From positions 26,890,085-26,954,084 of the forward strand of contig CM070873.1 of the NCBI GenBank assembly GCA_036365515.1: a stretch of DNA of 64,000 bases. Direction: 5' to 3'. Position numbers and translations under genes: made by a program. The notes below the pieces were generated by a model that was not told the DNA's origin, did not search any database, and saw only the letters and a list, made by a program, of their open reading frames with translations. Positions 41,401 through 52,247 of this stretch are shown one piece after another. The DNA comes from Torymus aiolomorphi. Lineage: Eukaryota > Arthropoda > Insecta > Hymenoptera > Torymidae. Position 1 is the first letter of the stretch. Every line of letters starts with the position of its first letter.

Positions 41401-42633
41401 TATGATGCAATAAATTCATGAATTTAAATACATGAATTTAAACTCATGAATTACAATTATGAAACTTACCATAATTATGAATAATTATTTCTATTTATAA
41501 TTTAATTGCAACACAATCATATATTCTTATTAATTAAATATTTATTCAACTGCAGTAATATTTATTCAGATAAAATCAAGTTTGATTAACTTTAAATCAA
41601 TATTTTTTACAATAATTATAATAAACTTTGATTTTGTGCTATATATAAATTATTTTTACAGGCACTCATTCCAAAATTGGCGTTCGTATGGATGAGAATC
41701 AACTTCAAATATTGGATGATCTTCCTAGTTCTGCTGTAGAAATGCAAGTTAAAGATAAGGTAATTGATCTTTCTTCTGATTATTACTTAATGAAAATAAA
41801 AAAAAAAGTTATGCTAATTATAACTTTTTTTATCAATTAGTTCTTGAAGAAACTCAATCGACAAGAGAGAGTTGTTGAAGAGGTCAAGCTAGTATTAAAG
41901 CCGCACTATACTAAGAAACATGTAACAAAAGAAGAGTACAAGGACATTATGAGAAAGGCTGTTCCAAAGGTAAATTTTGGTTTTTATTATTTTTACTAAA
42001 ATCACTTTTACATCACTTATTAGTAATTGTAAAAATATCAAAAATATATTTTTGAAAGTCACTGTACCATCAAATTCAAGTGAAATAATTGTTTATTAAG
42101 AGAAAGAACTATTTCAAAATTGTTGATATTAATATTTCATCTAGAATTATTTTTACACTTTAATCTTGTTTTTGTTTAGATATGTCATAACAAGTCAGGT
42201 GAGATCAACCCGAAGAAAATTGCTACACTCATTGAAGCTTATGTGAAGAGGGTCAGAGGTAGGAAGAGGTTTGGTTTTCAAGGAGCACCTGTGAATGCAA
42301 CAAATAAAAAGCCAGCGTAAGTATATTTTCTCTTACTTTCTAAGGTCTGATTAATTTTAGTAATAATGTATAAGAAATGATGAATAAGAAATAATGCATG
42401 TTAAAAAAGTAATAATAATTTACTAAGAACATGCATTAATTATATCTATCTATCTATCAATCAATCAGACATGTCTGTAAAAGAACTGTAAAAGAAAATG
42501 ACACTTATGATGTACAACAAATCTATTCCTTGAATTCTAAGGGAATAAAAATACGTACATGAAGAGTTAGTTGATACACACACAGAACAAAAATATTCTC
42601 TTTCTGTTACACAGGAAAACCTTGTGGAGTTGA
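23451..42633 (+). CDS. PHRF1: PHD and RING finger domain-containing protein 1 homologue, 13 coding exons
   Basis: Coding exons: 23451-23576, 23660-23737, 23826-23889, 24103-24434, 24689-24922, 25659-26222, 28155-28429, 32293-39682, 40817-41225, 41662-41759, 41841-41969, 42180-42316, 42615-42633. All are GT-AG with matching phases; the product is about 3284 aa. A C3HC4 RING lies at residues about 143-183 ([21 protein letters not shown]). A PHD finger lies at about 223-268 ([33 protein letters not shown]). The middle is disordered: proline, Lys/Asp and Arg/Ser repeats. The C-terminus ([35 protein letters not shown]) resembles the SRI-type RNA polymerase II CTD-binding region of PHRF1. Vertebrate PHRF1 is a nuclear E3 ligase of about half this length. 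Exon 7 could read 30 nt through its donor to a stop at 26250, an alternative short form. Confidence 0.92.
26223..28154 (+). other. PHRF1 intron 6, AT-rich, no recognised feature
   Basis: About 1.9 kb of AT-rich intron between GTACGA and TTTGCAG. I see no inverted-repeat element, RNA gene or credible coding frame. Confidence 0.7.
29192..29328. repeat. ~137-bp hairpin element in the 28430-32292 intron of PHRF1
   Basis: TAGTACATTATGTAAC at the left pairs with GTTACATATAGTA at the right; GGGAGAAAAGTCG pairs with CGACTTTTCTCCC. The tip (29251-29276) is CCGAGCGAGAGAAGCAAAG, the same type of tip as the 9.2, 44.0, 55.5 and 62.6 kb hairpins. Confidence 0.65.
29329..29536. mobile_element. ~208-bp MITE abutting the preceding hairpin
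   Basis: TTCCCATTTCAACTGTGGCC at the left and GGCCATATTTGTTGAGATGG at the right form an imperfect terminal inverted repeat. Inside are GGGAAATAT/ATATTTCCC and a second small inverted pair around GAAAGAGGGAAA. Confidence 0.6.
30150..30527. mobile_element. TTAA-flanked palindromic MITE
   Basis: GGGGATGCCATACTCGTACC to GGTACGAGTATGGCATCCCC, flanked by TTAA at 30146-30149 and 30528-30531. The arms of about 185 bp are nearly perfect inverted copies, implying recent origin or gene conversion. Confidence 0.85.
30532..31033. mobile_element. Second TTAA-flanked MITE sharing its left TTAA with the first
   Basis: It starts GGGGGTGCCATAGCCGTGCC immediately after the TTAA of the first copy and ends AATGGTAGGACTATGCCACT, with TTAA at 31034-31037. 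It is the same family but more diverged, and its right arm is split by another element (30835-30973). Confidence 0.8.
30835..30973. mobile_element. 139-bp piggyBac-type MITE nested inside the second copy
   Basis: CCCTTAGAGGG / CCCTCTAAGGG terminal inverted repeats with TTAA on both sides (30831-30834 and 30974-30977). The sequence resumes exactly where the host element arm was interrupted. Confidence 0.8.
31038..32292 (+). other. End of PHRF1 intron 7, AT-rich
   Basis: AT-rich sequence with no repeat or gene that I can support, ending in the acceptor CCCATTCGCAG of the giant exon. An ATG at 32201 is open into the exon, but it lies in the intron and includes the splice acceptor, so it is not taken as the start. 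Confidence 0.6.
33674..33814 (+). repeat. PHRF1: In-frame 21-bp coding repeats in PHRF1 (SVMGDNM)
   Basis: Nearly seven tandem units encode S-(I/V)-(M/V)-G-D-(N/G)-(M/A) at residues about 1019-1065. The middle units are nearly identical in DNA, so the array probably varies in length between individuals. Confidence 0.9.
34150..34990 (+). repeat. PHRF1: Proline-rich LEPPPMPP repeats in PHRF1
   Basis: At residues about 1177-1457 the motif LEPPPMPP (or close variants) recurs roughly ten times, several times followed by [12 protein letters not shown]. The two segments 34293-34362 and 34803-34872 are identical over 70 bp, 510 bp apart. Such proline-rich repeats could bind WW or SH3 domains; this is an inference. 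Confidence 0.85.
35098..35860 (+). repeat. PHRF1: Lys/Asp/Glu low-complexity tracts in PHRF1
   Basis: Two tracts (about 35098-35240 and 35500-35860) encode [14 protein letters not shown] repeats, separated by a non-repetitive conserved-looking stretch (residues about 1541-1627). The long minus-strand open frames opposite these tracts are shadows. Confidence 0.9.
37590..38130 (+). repeat. PHRF1: Arg/Ser (SR-like) domain of PHRF1
   Basis: Residues about 2325-2504 are dense in RS dipeptides ([12 protein letters not shown] and similar), the SR-like region that gives this family its older name of CTD-binding SR-like protein. It is preceded by a basic block with the words [20 protein letters not shown] and [20 protein letters not shown]. 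Confidence 0.9.
39683..40816 (+). other. PHRF1 intron 8, AT-rich, no recognised feature
   Basis: 1.1 kb of AT-rich intron without inverted-repeat elements or credible coding frames; it ends in CATCTTACAG. Confidence 0.7.
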
Positions 42634-43534
42634 TTATACGAAGAGTAAACCCAGAGCAGCACTGTGGAACACTCTCGCGTTGGTAGAGCAATTGTAGATG
42701 TTGAATCATGCTCAGAATAAAGTTGCATGCCTCTGTGCGTGCGCACGCTCCTACGTGCGAACGCGGTAAGTGATCGTCGTTTATAAATTTTCTTGCATCC
42801 AAGAAAGAAAAAGGAAGTAAGATGGGATTAAGAAACTTTTAAAAGAGAACGGCGGTGCAGATTGTGAATAACACACGTCGGCCGAACAATGTGTATTGTA
42901 TGTACATATAAAACAAAAACCCTCAATATAAGCGCAATATTTTTATTTATCTAAGTGCTAGCTTGTGACCATTGAGCGAATCAAGATATGAATTTAGTAC
43001 AGTAAAGTGCGTTAATTTTAATCTTCGTTTGGAGGATGTTTGAATTAACAGTAGGTGTAAAACTGTCAAAAGAAAGATTAAGTATAAACGAAAAAGGTGA
43101 AGATACAGTTTGGGTTTTGCAATCATCATTTAAGTTGGCAGTGCCCTAAGAGTTCAGTGCGTTGTGAATAAAGACAAAACGATCTTTTTTAGTAGTAAAT
43201 TTAATAAATTAAACGAAAGATACAAAAAACGAAAAAAAAGGGGAAGAAAGAGAGGAGGTAGAACGTTGTGATAACTTGTCGGCGTTCAAAGTATATATAT
43301 ATATATTATATAAACCAGGCAGATGCGTAGATTGTTTATTATTAAAAGTAACCCCTATGTCATGGTTTTTCCATTTAAGAAAAAACTGTTGTATAGTTAG
43401 GCGCGATGATCTATTATATAGCAACGAAAAGTTGATGTTTGCGAGATGATCACGATTTTTTTTTTGTTTTTATACCGCAAAGAAGCGACAAAACTAATGA
43501 TAAACATTGTTTATCTGTATAAAAGGAAACTTCA

Positions 43535-43540
43535 AATAAA
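43535..43540 (+). terminator. PHRF1: Poly(A) signal of PHRF1
   Basis: AATAAA about 900 bp after the PHRF1 stop codon, followed by AT-rich sequence. The interval 42634-43540 is the likely 3'UTR and contains no repeat element. Confidence 0.5.
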
Positions 43541-43920
43541 TTAATTCACAAATACAATGGAACTTTACTGTGTATCTTTCTATGTACTTTGTTCCTCAAT
43601 CAAATCTTAATATTTAAGTTTGTGCATGATATTTTCTTTTCTGATATTTTCATTTACTTTATTAAAATTTGTTATTGTTTTATTTTAGTTAATTATGAGT
43701 TATCATCAATTAAACTTTATTTTAGAATGTATACGGTTTTAAAATATCATTGAAGAAAAGTAAAGAATGGCTTGCTATAAATTTAATTTTTTATTTAAAT
43801 GTATTTATAAAAGTGTAAAAAGAATTAAGTACACTGTAATTTTATTGTATAACAGTAAAAATAAATAAGTTTTTAAAAAAATCTACATTTGTTTTTATTC
43901 ATTTACTTAAGTCCTAAATT

Positions 43921-44108
43921 ATAGTACATTTCGACACGGGTGGGGAAGTCGATTATTTGGCTGGTGTGACTTTTTGCACGAGCGAAGCGAGTGCGAAAAA
44001 GTCACACCACCTAAATAATCGACTTACGCACTAGTTTCGAACAGTATTTTATACCACGAGCGCCAAAAAATTATATCAAAGTTGTGATTTGGAGGTTAGA
44101 GTGGTATA
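43921..44108. mobile_element. ~188-bp hairpin element (copy of the 9.1-kb family)
   Basis: TAGTACATTTCGACACGGGT to GGTTAGAGTGGTATA, with the central palindrome GCACGAGCGAAGCGAGTGCG and arms GTGTGACTTTTT / AAAAAGTCACACC. It is nearly the reverse complement of 9106-9289. Confidence 0.8.
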
Positions 44109-44230
44109 AATTGCTATTATATCATAGTTATATTTACTTAATATCTTATTCCTGTAAATTTATCAGACAATTTTCTCATTTTAACCGTCATTTTAAACAA
44201 AAGAACTTTACAGACGTTCCTTATAGTTCA

Positions 44231-44654
44231 GGGGGGTTACTCTTAAATGATATACGATAAAATGTTTATCACCGCATAATACAGGCATGTTTTTAGGACG
44301 AATAGTACTATTTTGGATAAAATTTTGATTTGATGTGACATATACTGTGGTAAAACGATTATGTTGCATCGCAAAGCATATCGCTAAGGGCAATTTTATA
44401 TTACGCCATAGCGATAAGTTTTGTTTGTTTGTACACTTTGTATATCGAAACGTTATGCAATAAAAAATGCTTCGCTATGGGGCAATACAAAATTACCCTT
44501 AGCGATATGCGTTGCGAGCAACATAATCGTTTTACCACAGTATATGTCACATCAAATCAAAATTTTGTCCGAAATTGTACTATTCATCCTAAAAACATAC
44601 CTGTATTACGCGGTGATAAACATTTTATCGTATATCATTGAAAGGCAACCCCCC
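44231..44654. repeat. ~424-bp palindrome
   Basis: GGGGGGTTACTCTTAAATGA at the left pairs with the GTATATCATTGAAAGGCAAC end at the right; arms of about 190 bp share GTGACATATACTGTGGTAAA and its inverse. Both short frames inside are arm sequence. Confidence 0.8.
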
Positions 44655-44658
44655 AGGC

Positions 44659-44865
44659 CATGATGTAAAGAAAGGTGTGCTCCCTCACTAGGTTTATTTT
44701 CGTCTCCTACTGCGCCTTCCCACTTTCCGCCATCTTGAAATCCGGTAGTGTATGTTTACATTGTTCCTCTGGCTGCTCCGAAATGACAAAATGCCGAGGG
44801 GAAGGCCACGCTATTGGTTGGTTAGGAAAGCTGCGCGAGAGCACACCTTATTTCTTTACATCATG
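44659..44865. mobile_element. ~207-bp element with 25-bp inverted ends
   Basis: CATGATGTAAAGAAAGGTGT at the left and ACACCTTATTTCTTTACATC at the right form the terminal inverted repeat; the interior is GC-richer single-copy sequence. Confidence 0.7.
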
Positions 44866-44894
44866 CCCCAGGCGGTCCCTGGTCCCAACGGCCG

Positions 44895-46212
44895 GGGGCC
44901 TGATTCTAAATTTGTCTCGGCGTCGAGACACACAAAACCGAGAACTATTTGTCTCGGACGAGAACTTTTTGTCTCGGCGAGTGCAACTCCGAGAACTATT
45001 TGTCTCGGCCGAGAACAATTTGTCTCGGCCGAGAACAATTTGTCTCGGCGAGTGCAACTCCGAGAACTATTTGTCTCGGCGAGTGTGACTCCGAGAACTT
45101 TTTGTCTCGGCGAGTGCAATACGAGTCACAATACGAGTCGGCTTCGGGCTGTGTCGGTTGGTCAACGGCGCTTGCGCGGCCAATGTTTTTATTCTGATTT
45201 ACTTCCCAGACTGGCGCTACGCGTACGATCCGCGAATGCGCAGCGCCAGTCTGGACCCTCCCTGACACTCTTCCCGCAAAACTCAAACGCGTTTAGCGCA
45301 TATTTTCTATGAAACTGTTTTCTCGTAATAAAATATTTATAATATTTAAATTTATTATTTAATAAACTAACTTTCCAACGTTTATTTGGAAAAATAAAGT
45401 TTTCAGAAATTAGATAAAATGCAACACCATGTTTTATTATGAAAGATATAATTTTAGTTTTTTAGAAAATTTTTGAAGGAAAAAAGATCAAAAAGCATTG
45501 GTTTATTGCTTCTTATAAATTGGCAATATTGTATTTATTCCATAAATCTTTAACCATGAGATTATATTCAATATGATTTAATCCTTTACATTTGAAAAAT
45601 GTATTAGTATAGAGAATTACATAAAGAACTTGAGTATACATCTGCAACTAATATGCTTGAGATTATTTATATTTAAAAAAAAAAAAAAAAAAAAAAAAAG
45701 GCAGTAAAGGAAACATTATTTAAAAGTTAAAAAGCAAGAGCTGTATGCAATTTTTATGCTCTGTATCTTTTTAATAATGATGGTATAAGATATTATAACA
45801 CCTATCATCCTGTGGATATTATAACACCTATCCGCATCCGCGGATCGTACGCGTAGCGCCAGTCTGGGAAGTAAATCAGAATAAAAACATTGGCCGCGCA
45901 AGCGCCGTTGACCAAACGACACTACCGTACCGACACAGCCCGAAGCCGACTCGTATTGTGACTCGTATTGCACTCGCCGAGACAAAAAGTTCTCGGAGTC
46001 ACACTCGCCGAGACAAATAGTTCTCGGAGTTACACTCGCCGAGACAAATTGTTCTCGGCCGAGACAAATACTTCTCGGCCGAGACAAATACTTCTCGGAG
46101 TTGCACTCGCCGAGACAAATTGTTCTCGGCCGAGACAAAAAGTTCTCGTCCGAGACAAATAGTTCTCGGTTTTGTGTGTCTCGACGCCGAGACAAATTTA
46201 GAATCAGGCCCC
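44895..46212. mobile_element. Foldback-like element with tandem-repeat arms
   Basis: Arms 44895-45239 and 45836-46212 are inverted copies beginning GGGGCCTGATTCTAAATTTG. Each arm contains seven to eight occurrences of TGTCTCGGC or its complement within units of about 16-31 bp (GTCTCGGCGAGTGCAACTCC then GAGAACTATTT), then a unique block AATGTTTTTATTCTGATTTA. The AT-rich spacer includes a 25-nt A run (45675-45699). Tandemly repeated long inverted arms are the hallmark of foldback elements. No transposase is seen. Confidence 0.8.
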
Positions 46213-46345
46213 GGGGGGGTTATTCCATTAGCGTGTCGAGCCGCGAGCGAGACAAAATTCAGTGACACAGACAATACTGATGAATGTGATGGTGCGCATG
46301 CGCAAATGGTTGGGCGTATGTTTTTAATTCAGGTGATATGCGAAT

Positions 46346-46717
46346 ACCGACAGAGATTTCTACCGTATCGATCACAATGTTTTTAATTAAATATTAATTG
46401 TTATAAGCTTTTTCTTGAATTCTATGAGTCGACGTAATTATTATCTAATTCCCGGTCAACTTTCAGATAAATCTAATGGAAAATAAAGACGAAATTTGAA
46501 AAATCGCAACGTCACAAAATATCATAACCCCGAAATACGACATCTTGCGGTTTTTCAAATTTTGTCTTTATCTTCCATTAGATATCTAAAATTGGACCGG
46601 GAATTAGATAATAAGTTTGCCTTTGTGTATCGACTCTCAGAATTCAAGAAAAAGCTTGTAACAATTAATATTTAATTACAAACATTGTGGTCGGTACGGC
46701 AGCGAACTCTGTCGGTA
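46346..46717. repeat. ~370-bp palindrome inside the 2.5-kb element
   Basis: TACCGACAGAGATTTCTACC at the left pairs with AACTCTGTCGGTA at the right; TAATTCCCGGTCAACTTTCA pairs with TTGGACCGGGAATTA. It is a separate insertion or the subterminal repeat of the larger element. Confidence 0.7.
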
Positions 46718-47222
46718 CAAGGCATCCCATGCGATGGAGATGAAATAATTAATATAATTTATTAATATGTTATTAATTACGTATTCTACATCTTATTAAT
46801 TAATTTACATTATAATTTTCTAAAAATATTTAAATCTAAATTTTATTTAATTGGCGACCAAAATCAATAAGTCTCAAATAAACAAATACAAGAGGCAAAT
46901 TAATTAAATCAACATTATTCTGATATTTATGTTTTTTATATTTACTCGATAAGGATATGTATAGATAAAATAAAATAAATAAATAGTGTTTAGCAAATCC
47001 TCATATATTTTTGCTTTTATTTTTTTTTAAATACAAAAGATTATTTTCTTATACAAAACTTATACAAAACTTGATATCTAAAACATAACTTCTTACTAAG
47101 AAATTCGTTTCTAAATTGAAAATCTTTTTTAACAACTTTTTCTATAAAACCAAAATTTTTTTTTATCATAATATGATTCTGTTTTACAAAACTTAAGGTT
47201 ACTTAAGGTAACTTAAGGTCCG

Positions 47223-47536
47223 TAAAGTCCCTGCCAAAAGTATTTCACGTTAAAATAATTATATAAGCATTTGATCAATTTTTAATTCTCGCGATCAATG
47301 TATTAATGCAATTGGAATATTATAAGCTTTAAAAATAAAAAATCAAAGTAAAATTATAAATTCGGCGCTATTTTTTTTAAATTGTCAAAATTGTAATGAA
47401 AATTGTAAATTGTAATGCAAATTGTAAATTGTAATGAAAATTGTAAATTATTTGAATGAAAAATGTAAATTGTAATGACGATTTTTAAATTTATCGCCGA
47501 TTTAAAGTGAAAAACTAACTTCTGGCAGGGACCTTA
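47223..47536. mobile_element. 314-bp MITE with internal short tandem repeats
   Basis: TAAAGTCCCTGCCAAAAGTA at the left and CTTCTGGCAGGGACCTTA at the right form the terminal repeat. Inside, the word AATTGTAAATTGTAATG recurs several times (about 47385-47480). Confidence 0.65.
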
Positions 47537-47901
47537 CAGGCAATACAACCTAAAATTACACTTAGTCACAAAGAAATAAAAAAAACTGATTTTTTTTTGT
47601 TTAAGTAATACTACTAATAATTTTTTTAATTTAAAGTAAAAAATTCTTTTCTAAAATGGAAATCTCGTTTCACAAAAACTTTTTCTATAAAACCAAAATG
47701 TTTTTTTTTTTATCAAAATATGATTCTTTTTTACAAAACTTCAAAAGAATTACACTTTGTCGCAAATAGATTAAAAAAAAGTTTGTTCTTTTATGAAACA
47801 TGATTTTTTTTTTAAGTAATAATGCTAAGCTTTGTAATAATACTTGTCTTTTTTCTTGACAATGTCGAAGAAAGAAATGTAATAAATAACTTGTATAATA
47901 A

Positions 47902-48030
47902 TTAAATTATTTTCGTTACATAGCTTTTCAAAGCGAATTTTCTGCATAATGGGCATTCAAGTTCAGTTTCCAACCATGTAATAATGCACTCGTAGCAGAA
48001 CATGTGACAGTATTTTATCATTATTAACAT
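47902..48030 (-). pseudogene. RING-finger coding fragment, 42 codons, inside a TIR element
   Basis: The minus strand reads ATG to TAA over 42 codons and contains KYCHMFCYECIITW and then ECPLCRKF, i.e. the second half of a RING finger: C-H-x-F-C-x2-C, a Trp, and C-P-x-C. The first Cys pair is not found upstream, where AT-rich sequence with no splice acceptor follows. The spacing and the CPLCR ending resemble peroxin-10-type and other membrane RINGs, but I cannot assign a parent gene. It may be a captured gene piece or an exon of an unrecognised transposon gene. Confidence 0.5.
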
Positions 48031-48708
48031 CGCACAGTATTTTATGTAGATAAATGAAATTTTATTACCATGTTTATTTCTATAAATTTATAGAATTTAT
48101 ACTAAAATAAAAATAAAAGTTTATTATTCATTATAATATTCGTGTATCTTTCTTTTAAAAAATATTTAATTTTAATTATATTAGAAACTAAAAGTTATTT
48201 GAAATGTTACATTAATTAGAAATAATTTTAATCTAATTTAACTATTTTTTTTGTCTAATTCAAAATTTTTTGTTAACTAAAGCATTCATTAAAGATGACA
48301 TCGTAGATTTTCACATTTTTACAAGATCAATTATTTAATAATAACAATTGTAATAATAAATACAATATGTGTTAAATACACAAATCTACGTTGGTATCTT
48401 GTGTAACCTTCACATTTAGTTCATGTGTCTATCAATACAATCTATTGATTTAACGACATGTACTTTGTAAGACGTGGTAGCTACGACGTGACTTAGAATC
48501 CCACATAGGGCATAAGTGAAATAAGAGAATGTATGCTTTTTTCATCTTCAAATCTTATCTCACTTGTCCAATTCATTGCAAACTCGTCCTAAAAGCTACT
48601 AACAAAGGCAAAAACATCGGCTTGCACATGCGCATTAGCATCAATTTGATCGCCTCATCTTGTATTTTATATCTCACTCGACACGCTAATGGAATAAGGC
48701 CCCGGGGG

Positions 48709-49578
48709 TCCGGGGGCTCTATACAGTAACTTTATCGGTCATTTAGAACTGACTAGTAGATTCTCCTTGATATATAAGTTATATCACAAAAAAATTTGCA
48801 AGACTCATTGTATCTGCGTGTTAAAACGGTCTAACGAGTGTTAAGGCTTATATCAAAATGCGACATTAGTAGTAGCATTTTGATATACATGTGCTCGCGC
48901 ATGTGTTTGTATACATATGTATATATGTGTATCTGTGAGCGAAATCAACGAATTTAGAAAAATAAAAAAAATGAAAATAAATTAATAAGTATAAACCGCT
49001 GCCAATTCATTTGCACTTAGCTTCCTAAAACTTAATTTGTTGTACAATTACAAAATTACAAAAGTTTTCTTAAGATTTGAAAGAAAAAGAGATATGTTAC
49101 TAAGGACAATACTTTGAATGTCCTCTGCAAATTTCAGGAAGCCTAGCTTCACCGTTTTCGAGATACAGTTGTTTAAAGTACGTAGCCTCAGTGTAGACGA
49201 CGCCGCACGTGTCCTTGTGTGCGTGTAAACAAACGAAGGCGCGCTGCGTGTGTGTCGGCGTCCGTGGGGAGACTCAAGAGAGTGCGAGGCGTACGGCGTT
49301 CGATCCCCTGTACTTTTGGCTTGTACTTATGTTACCGCATTAACCCCCTTTAAAAAGTCCTCTCTTAAAAAAGTGATGGATAAAATTTGTTGTTGGCTCA
49401 CTTGAGCTCAAATTCTTGAGTTCGAGTATTTAAAACTGGATAATTAAAATAGTATAAGACAAATTTCATTATTTTATTTATCAAACAATTTAAATTGAAA
49501 TTAACTAACTTGATGTTCATAATCTCAAAAACAAAAAATAGATAAATAATACGCGCGAAGCGCGCTGAATGTAGCTAG
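48709..49578. other. Inter-element region with a GC-rich patch
   Basis: The block AAACCGCTGCCAATTCATTT near 49001 recurs inverted near 58200, so part of this stretch belongs to a dispersed repeat. A CpG-rich patch lies at about 49195-49310. No gene is visible. Confidence 0.5.
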
Positions 49579-49582
49579 TTTA

Positions 49583-51773
49583 ACCCATTAACGCGCAAAT
49601 GCACATTTTTGTGCACACATTTTCAAGTACAGAATTCTATTGGAAAAACAAAGTCATTTTTATCCAAAATCCTATATAGGGGGTTTTCGAGGGTGCTCTT
49701 TCAGAATCTGCAACTTATTTTGTAAAAAAAAGTCAGTAAGTGTATTATTTTTGAGTTTCTTTAAAAAAAAGTCAAAAAATTTAATAACATTTTTTTTTTT
49801 CAAATCAATTTTTGTTACTGTTTCTGTTTTTGGTTAATCATATTATCACCAGAAATCGCGGTCCGAATGTCTGGCGTTTCCAAAACACTGGTTGTGAATC
49901 TTTTTTCCCCTTTTATGATTTTTTTTCTCGAAATGTATGAACTTAACGAAAAAACGTTATAGAACAAAAAATGCTTAGAATCACTCAAAAAATACGTATG
50001 AATTTTTTCACAAGTTTTTGAACCAATTTTGAATTTGTTAATTTTTTAACATTTTTGAAAAATCAAAAAATGTCTCAAAAACTTCTGAAAAAAATCATAC
50101 GTATTCTTTGAATGATTCTTAGCACTTTTTATTCTATAAAATTTTTTCGTAAAGTGTATTTTTTTCGAGAACAAAAATTTTGAAATTATGCGTTACATAA
50201 ACACACAAAACGTTGAATGGATTGAAGACTGTATAATCGTCATTCTGCCACTATAAATATGTAGTAAAATATAGCGTTGCCCAGTTCTAACCATGGGGAG
50301 GTAGACGATGCAAGAGAACCTTCTTCTTTTTTTTATATATTTTTTTTATTTTTTATATTTTTTATATTTTTTATATTTTATTCTATTCTTTTGAATGTAT
50401 AGAGAGAAAACAGTTTTTACAAAAATGTAAATCACACACCTTGCAGAGCTTTCTAGTTCTTAGAGAACATTAATTTGTTAGAACAGTTTCTTTGACTTGC
50501 GGATTGAACTGCATTACTGAATTTGGGCTTTACATGTTTTTCTTTTTCCAAATAGCTTTTAGCAATAGCCATACAAACATCTTTAGTACCTATTTTTTTG
50601 GTCTTACCTGCTGTTGCAACATTGTACAAGACAGTGGGTCACTTGGGTCATTTTTATCAGAGGTATCCAAATAGCAATTACCAACGCCACTGTCTTGTAC
50701 AATGTTGCAACAGCAGGTAAGAGCAAAAAAATAGGTACTAAAGATGATTGTATGGCTATTGCTAAATGCTATTTGGAAAAAAAACATGTAATGACAAATT
50801 CAGTAATGCCGTTCAGTCCGCAAGTCAAAGAAACTATTCTAACAAACAATGTTCTCTAAGAACTAGAAAGCTCTCCAAGGTGTGTGGTTTAAATGTTTGT
50901 AAAACTGTTTTCTCTCTATACATTCAAAAGAATAGAATAAAATATAAAAAATATAAAAAATATAAAACATAAAAAAAATATATAAAAAAAAGAAGGTTCT
51001 CTTGCATCGTCTACCTCCCCGTGGTGAGAACTGGGCAACGCTATATTTTACTACATATTTATAGTGGCAGAATGACGATTATACAGTCTTCAATCCATTC
51101 AACGTTTTGTGTGTTTATGTAACGCATAATTTCAAAATTTTTGTTCTAGAAAAAAATGCACTTTACGAAAAAATTTTATAGAATAAAAAGTGCTAAGAAT
51201 CATTCAAAGAATACGTATGATTTTTTTCAGAAGTTTTTGAGACATTTTTTGATTTTTCAAAAATGTTAAAAAATTAACAAATTCAAAATTGGTTCAAAAA
51301 CTTCTGAAAAAATTCATACGTATTTTTTGAGTGATTCTAAGCATTTTTTGTTCTATAACATTTTTTCGTTGAGTTCATACATTTCGAGAAAAAAAATCAT
51401 GAAGTTTAACATTACGCTTTCGGATCCGCCATTTTGGAAAAGCTAAAAGAGGAAAAAAGATTCACAACCAGTGTTTTGGAAACGCCAGACATTCGGACCG
51501 CGATTTCTGGCGGTAATATGATTATCCAAAAACAGAAACAGTAACAAAAATTGATTTGAAAAAAAAATTTTATTAAATTTTTTGACTTTTTTTTTAAAAA
51601 ACTTAAAAATAATACACTTACTGACTTTTTTTTACAAAATAAGTTGCAGATTCTGAAAGAGCACCCTCGAAAACCCCCTATATAGGATTTTGGATAAAAA
51701 TGACTTTATTTTTCCAATAGAATTCTGTACTTGAAAATGTGTGCACAAAAATGTGCTTTTGCGCGTTAATGGG
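49583..51773. mobile_element. 2.19-kb TTAA-flanked palindromic element, arms ~1.05 kb
   Basis: TTAA-CCCATTAACGCGCAAATG at the left (TTAA 49579-49582) and GCGCGTTAATGGG-TTAA at the right (51774-51777). The two halves are inverted copies along nearly their whole length, meeting around 50650-50690 (CTGTTGCAACATTGTACAAG and its inverse). A frame of about 60 codons in the inner arms (VLYNVATAGK, MAIAKCYLE) occurs once per arm and might be a coding remnant. TTAA flanks and CCC ends are piggyBac-like. Confidence 0.8.
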
Positions 51774-52247
51774 TTAACATAAATTTCATCATCTAAAAAT
51801 CAGAACAGGTCTATAGTACCTAAAGTCACATGAGAAAATTCGCGCAAATAAACGCCGAATTAATTACTTATTTATTTATGGTAATTATTGCAAAAATTAT
51901 TAGGAATTGAATGCGTATAATATGTAGATCACGCGGTCATACCTCGTGATACCTCGTGACACCTATTCATACCTCACGCGGTCTGCCCGACTGCCGTCTC
52001 TGACGTAGCGATCAGAGAGGGCAGACTGGTGCATAATATAAAGTCCAATGTTTTTCAGACGGGATAGTACACAAATTATTTTCAGCCACAACTCTCAAAA
52101 CATTAGATTTTCGATTTTATCGCTTGAGCCGTTTATCGAAACCCTTTATCGAGTTTCTGTTAAAGCGCCCCGGGGGCGGGCCGATTCGCAGTCCGGCTGC
52201 GGCCCCAATGACGTTACGGCGTGTTTTTTCAGGGACAATGTACATAA

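Larger units (their letters stand above)
46209..48708. mobile_element. 2.5-kb element with ~32-bp terminal inverted repeats
   Basis: Left end 46209-46240 (TTATTCCATTAGCGTGTCGA within) matches right end 48677-48708 (CTCGACACGCTAATGGAATA) as an inverted repeat, followed inward by a diverged inverted block with GCGCATGCGCA. It contains two smaller palindromic elements and a RING-finger fragment. A related terminus occurs near 55856-55965. No transposase frame is recognisable. Confidence 0.7.

Noticed and set aside
42615..42696. Alternative ending with the reading [13 protein letters not shown]
   Set aside because: The splice phase from 42316 gives KPAKTLWS and a stop at 42631; the longer reading needs a different acceptor that is not present.
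44752..46274. Overlapping frames with repeated RTICLG or ETNSSR words
   Set aside because: They are translations of the foldback tandem repeats in mirror orientation.
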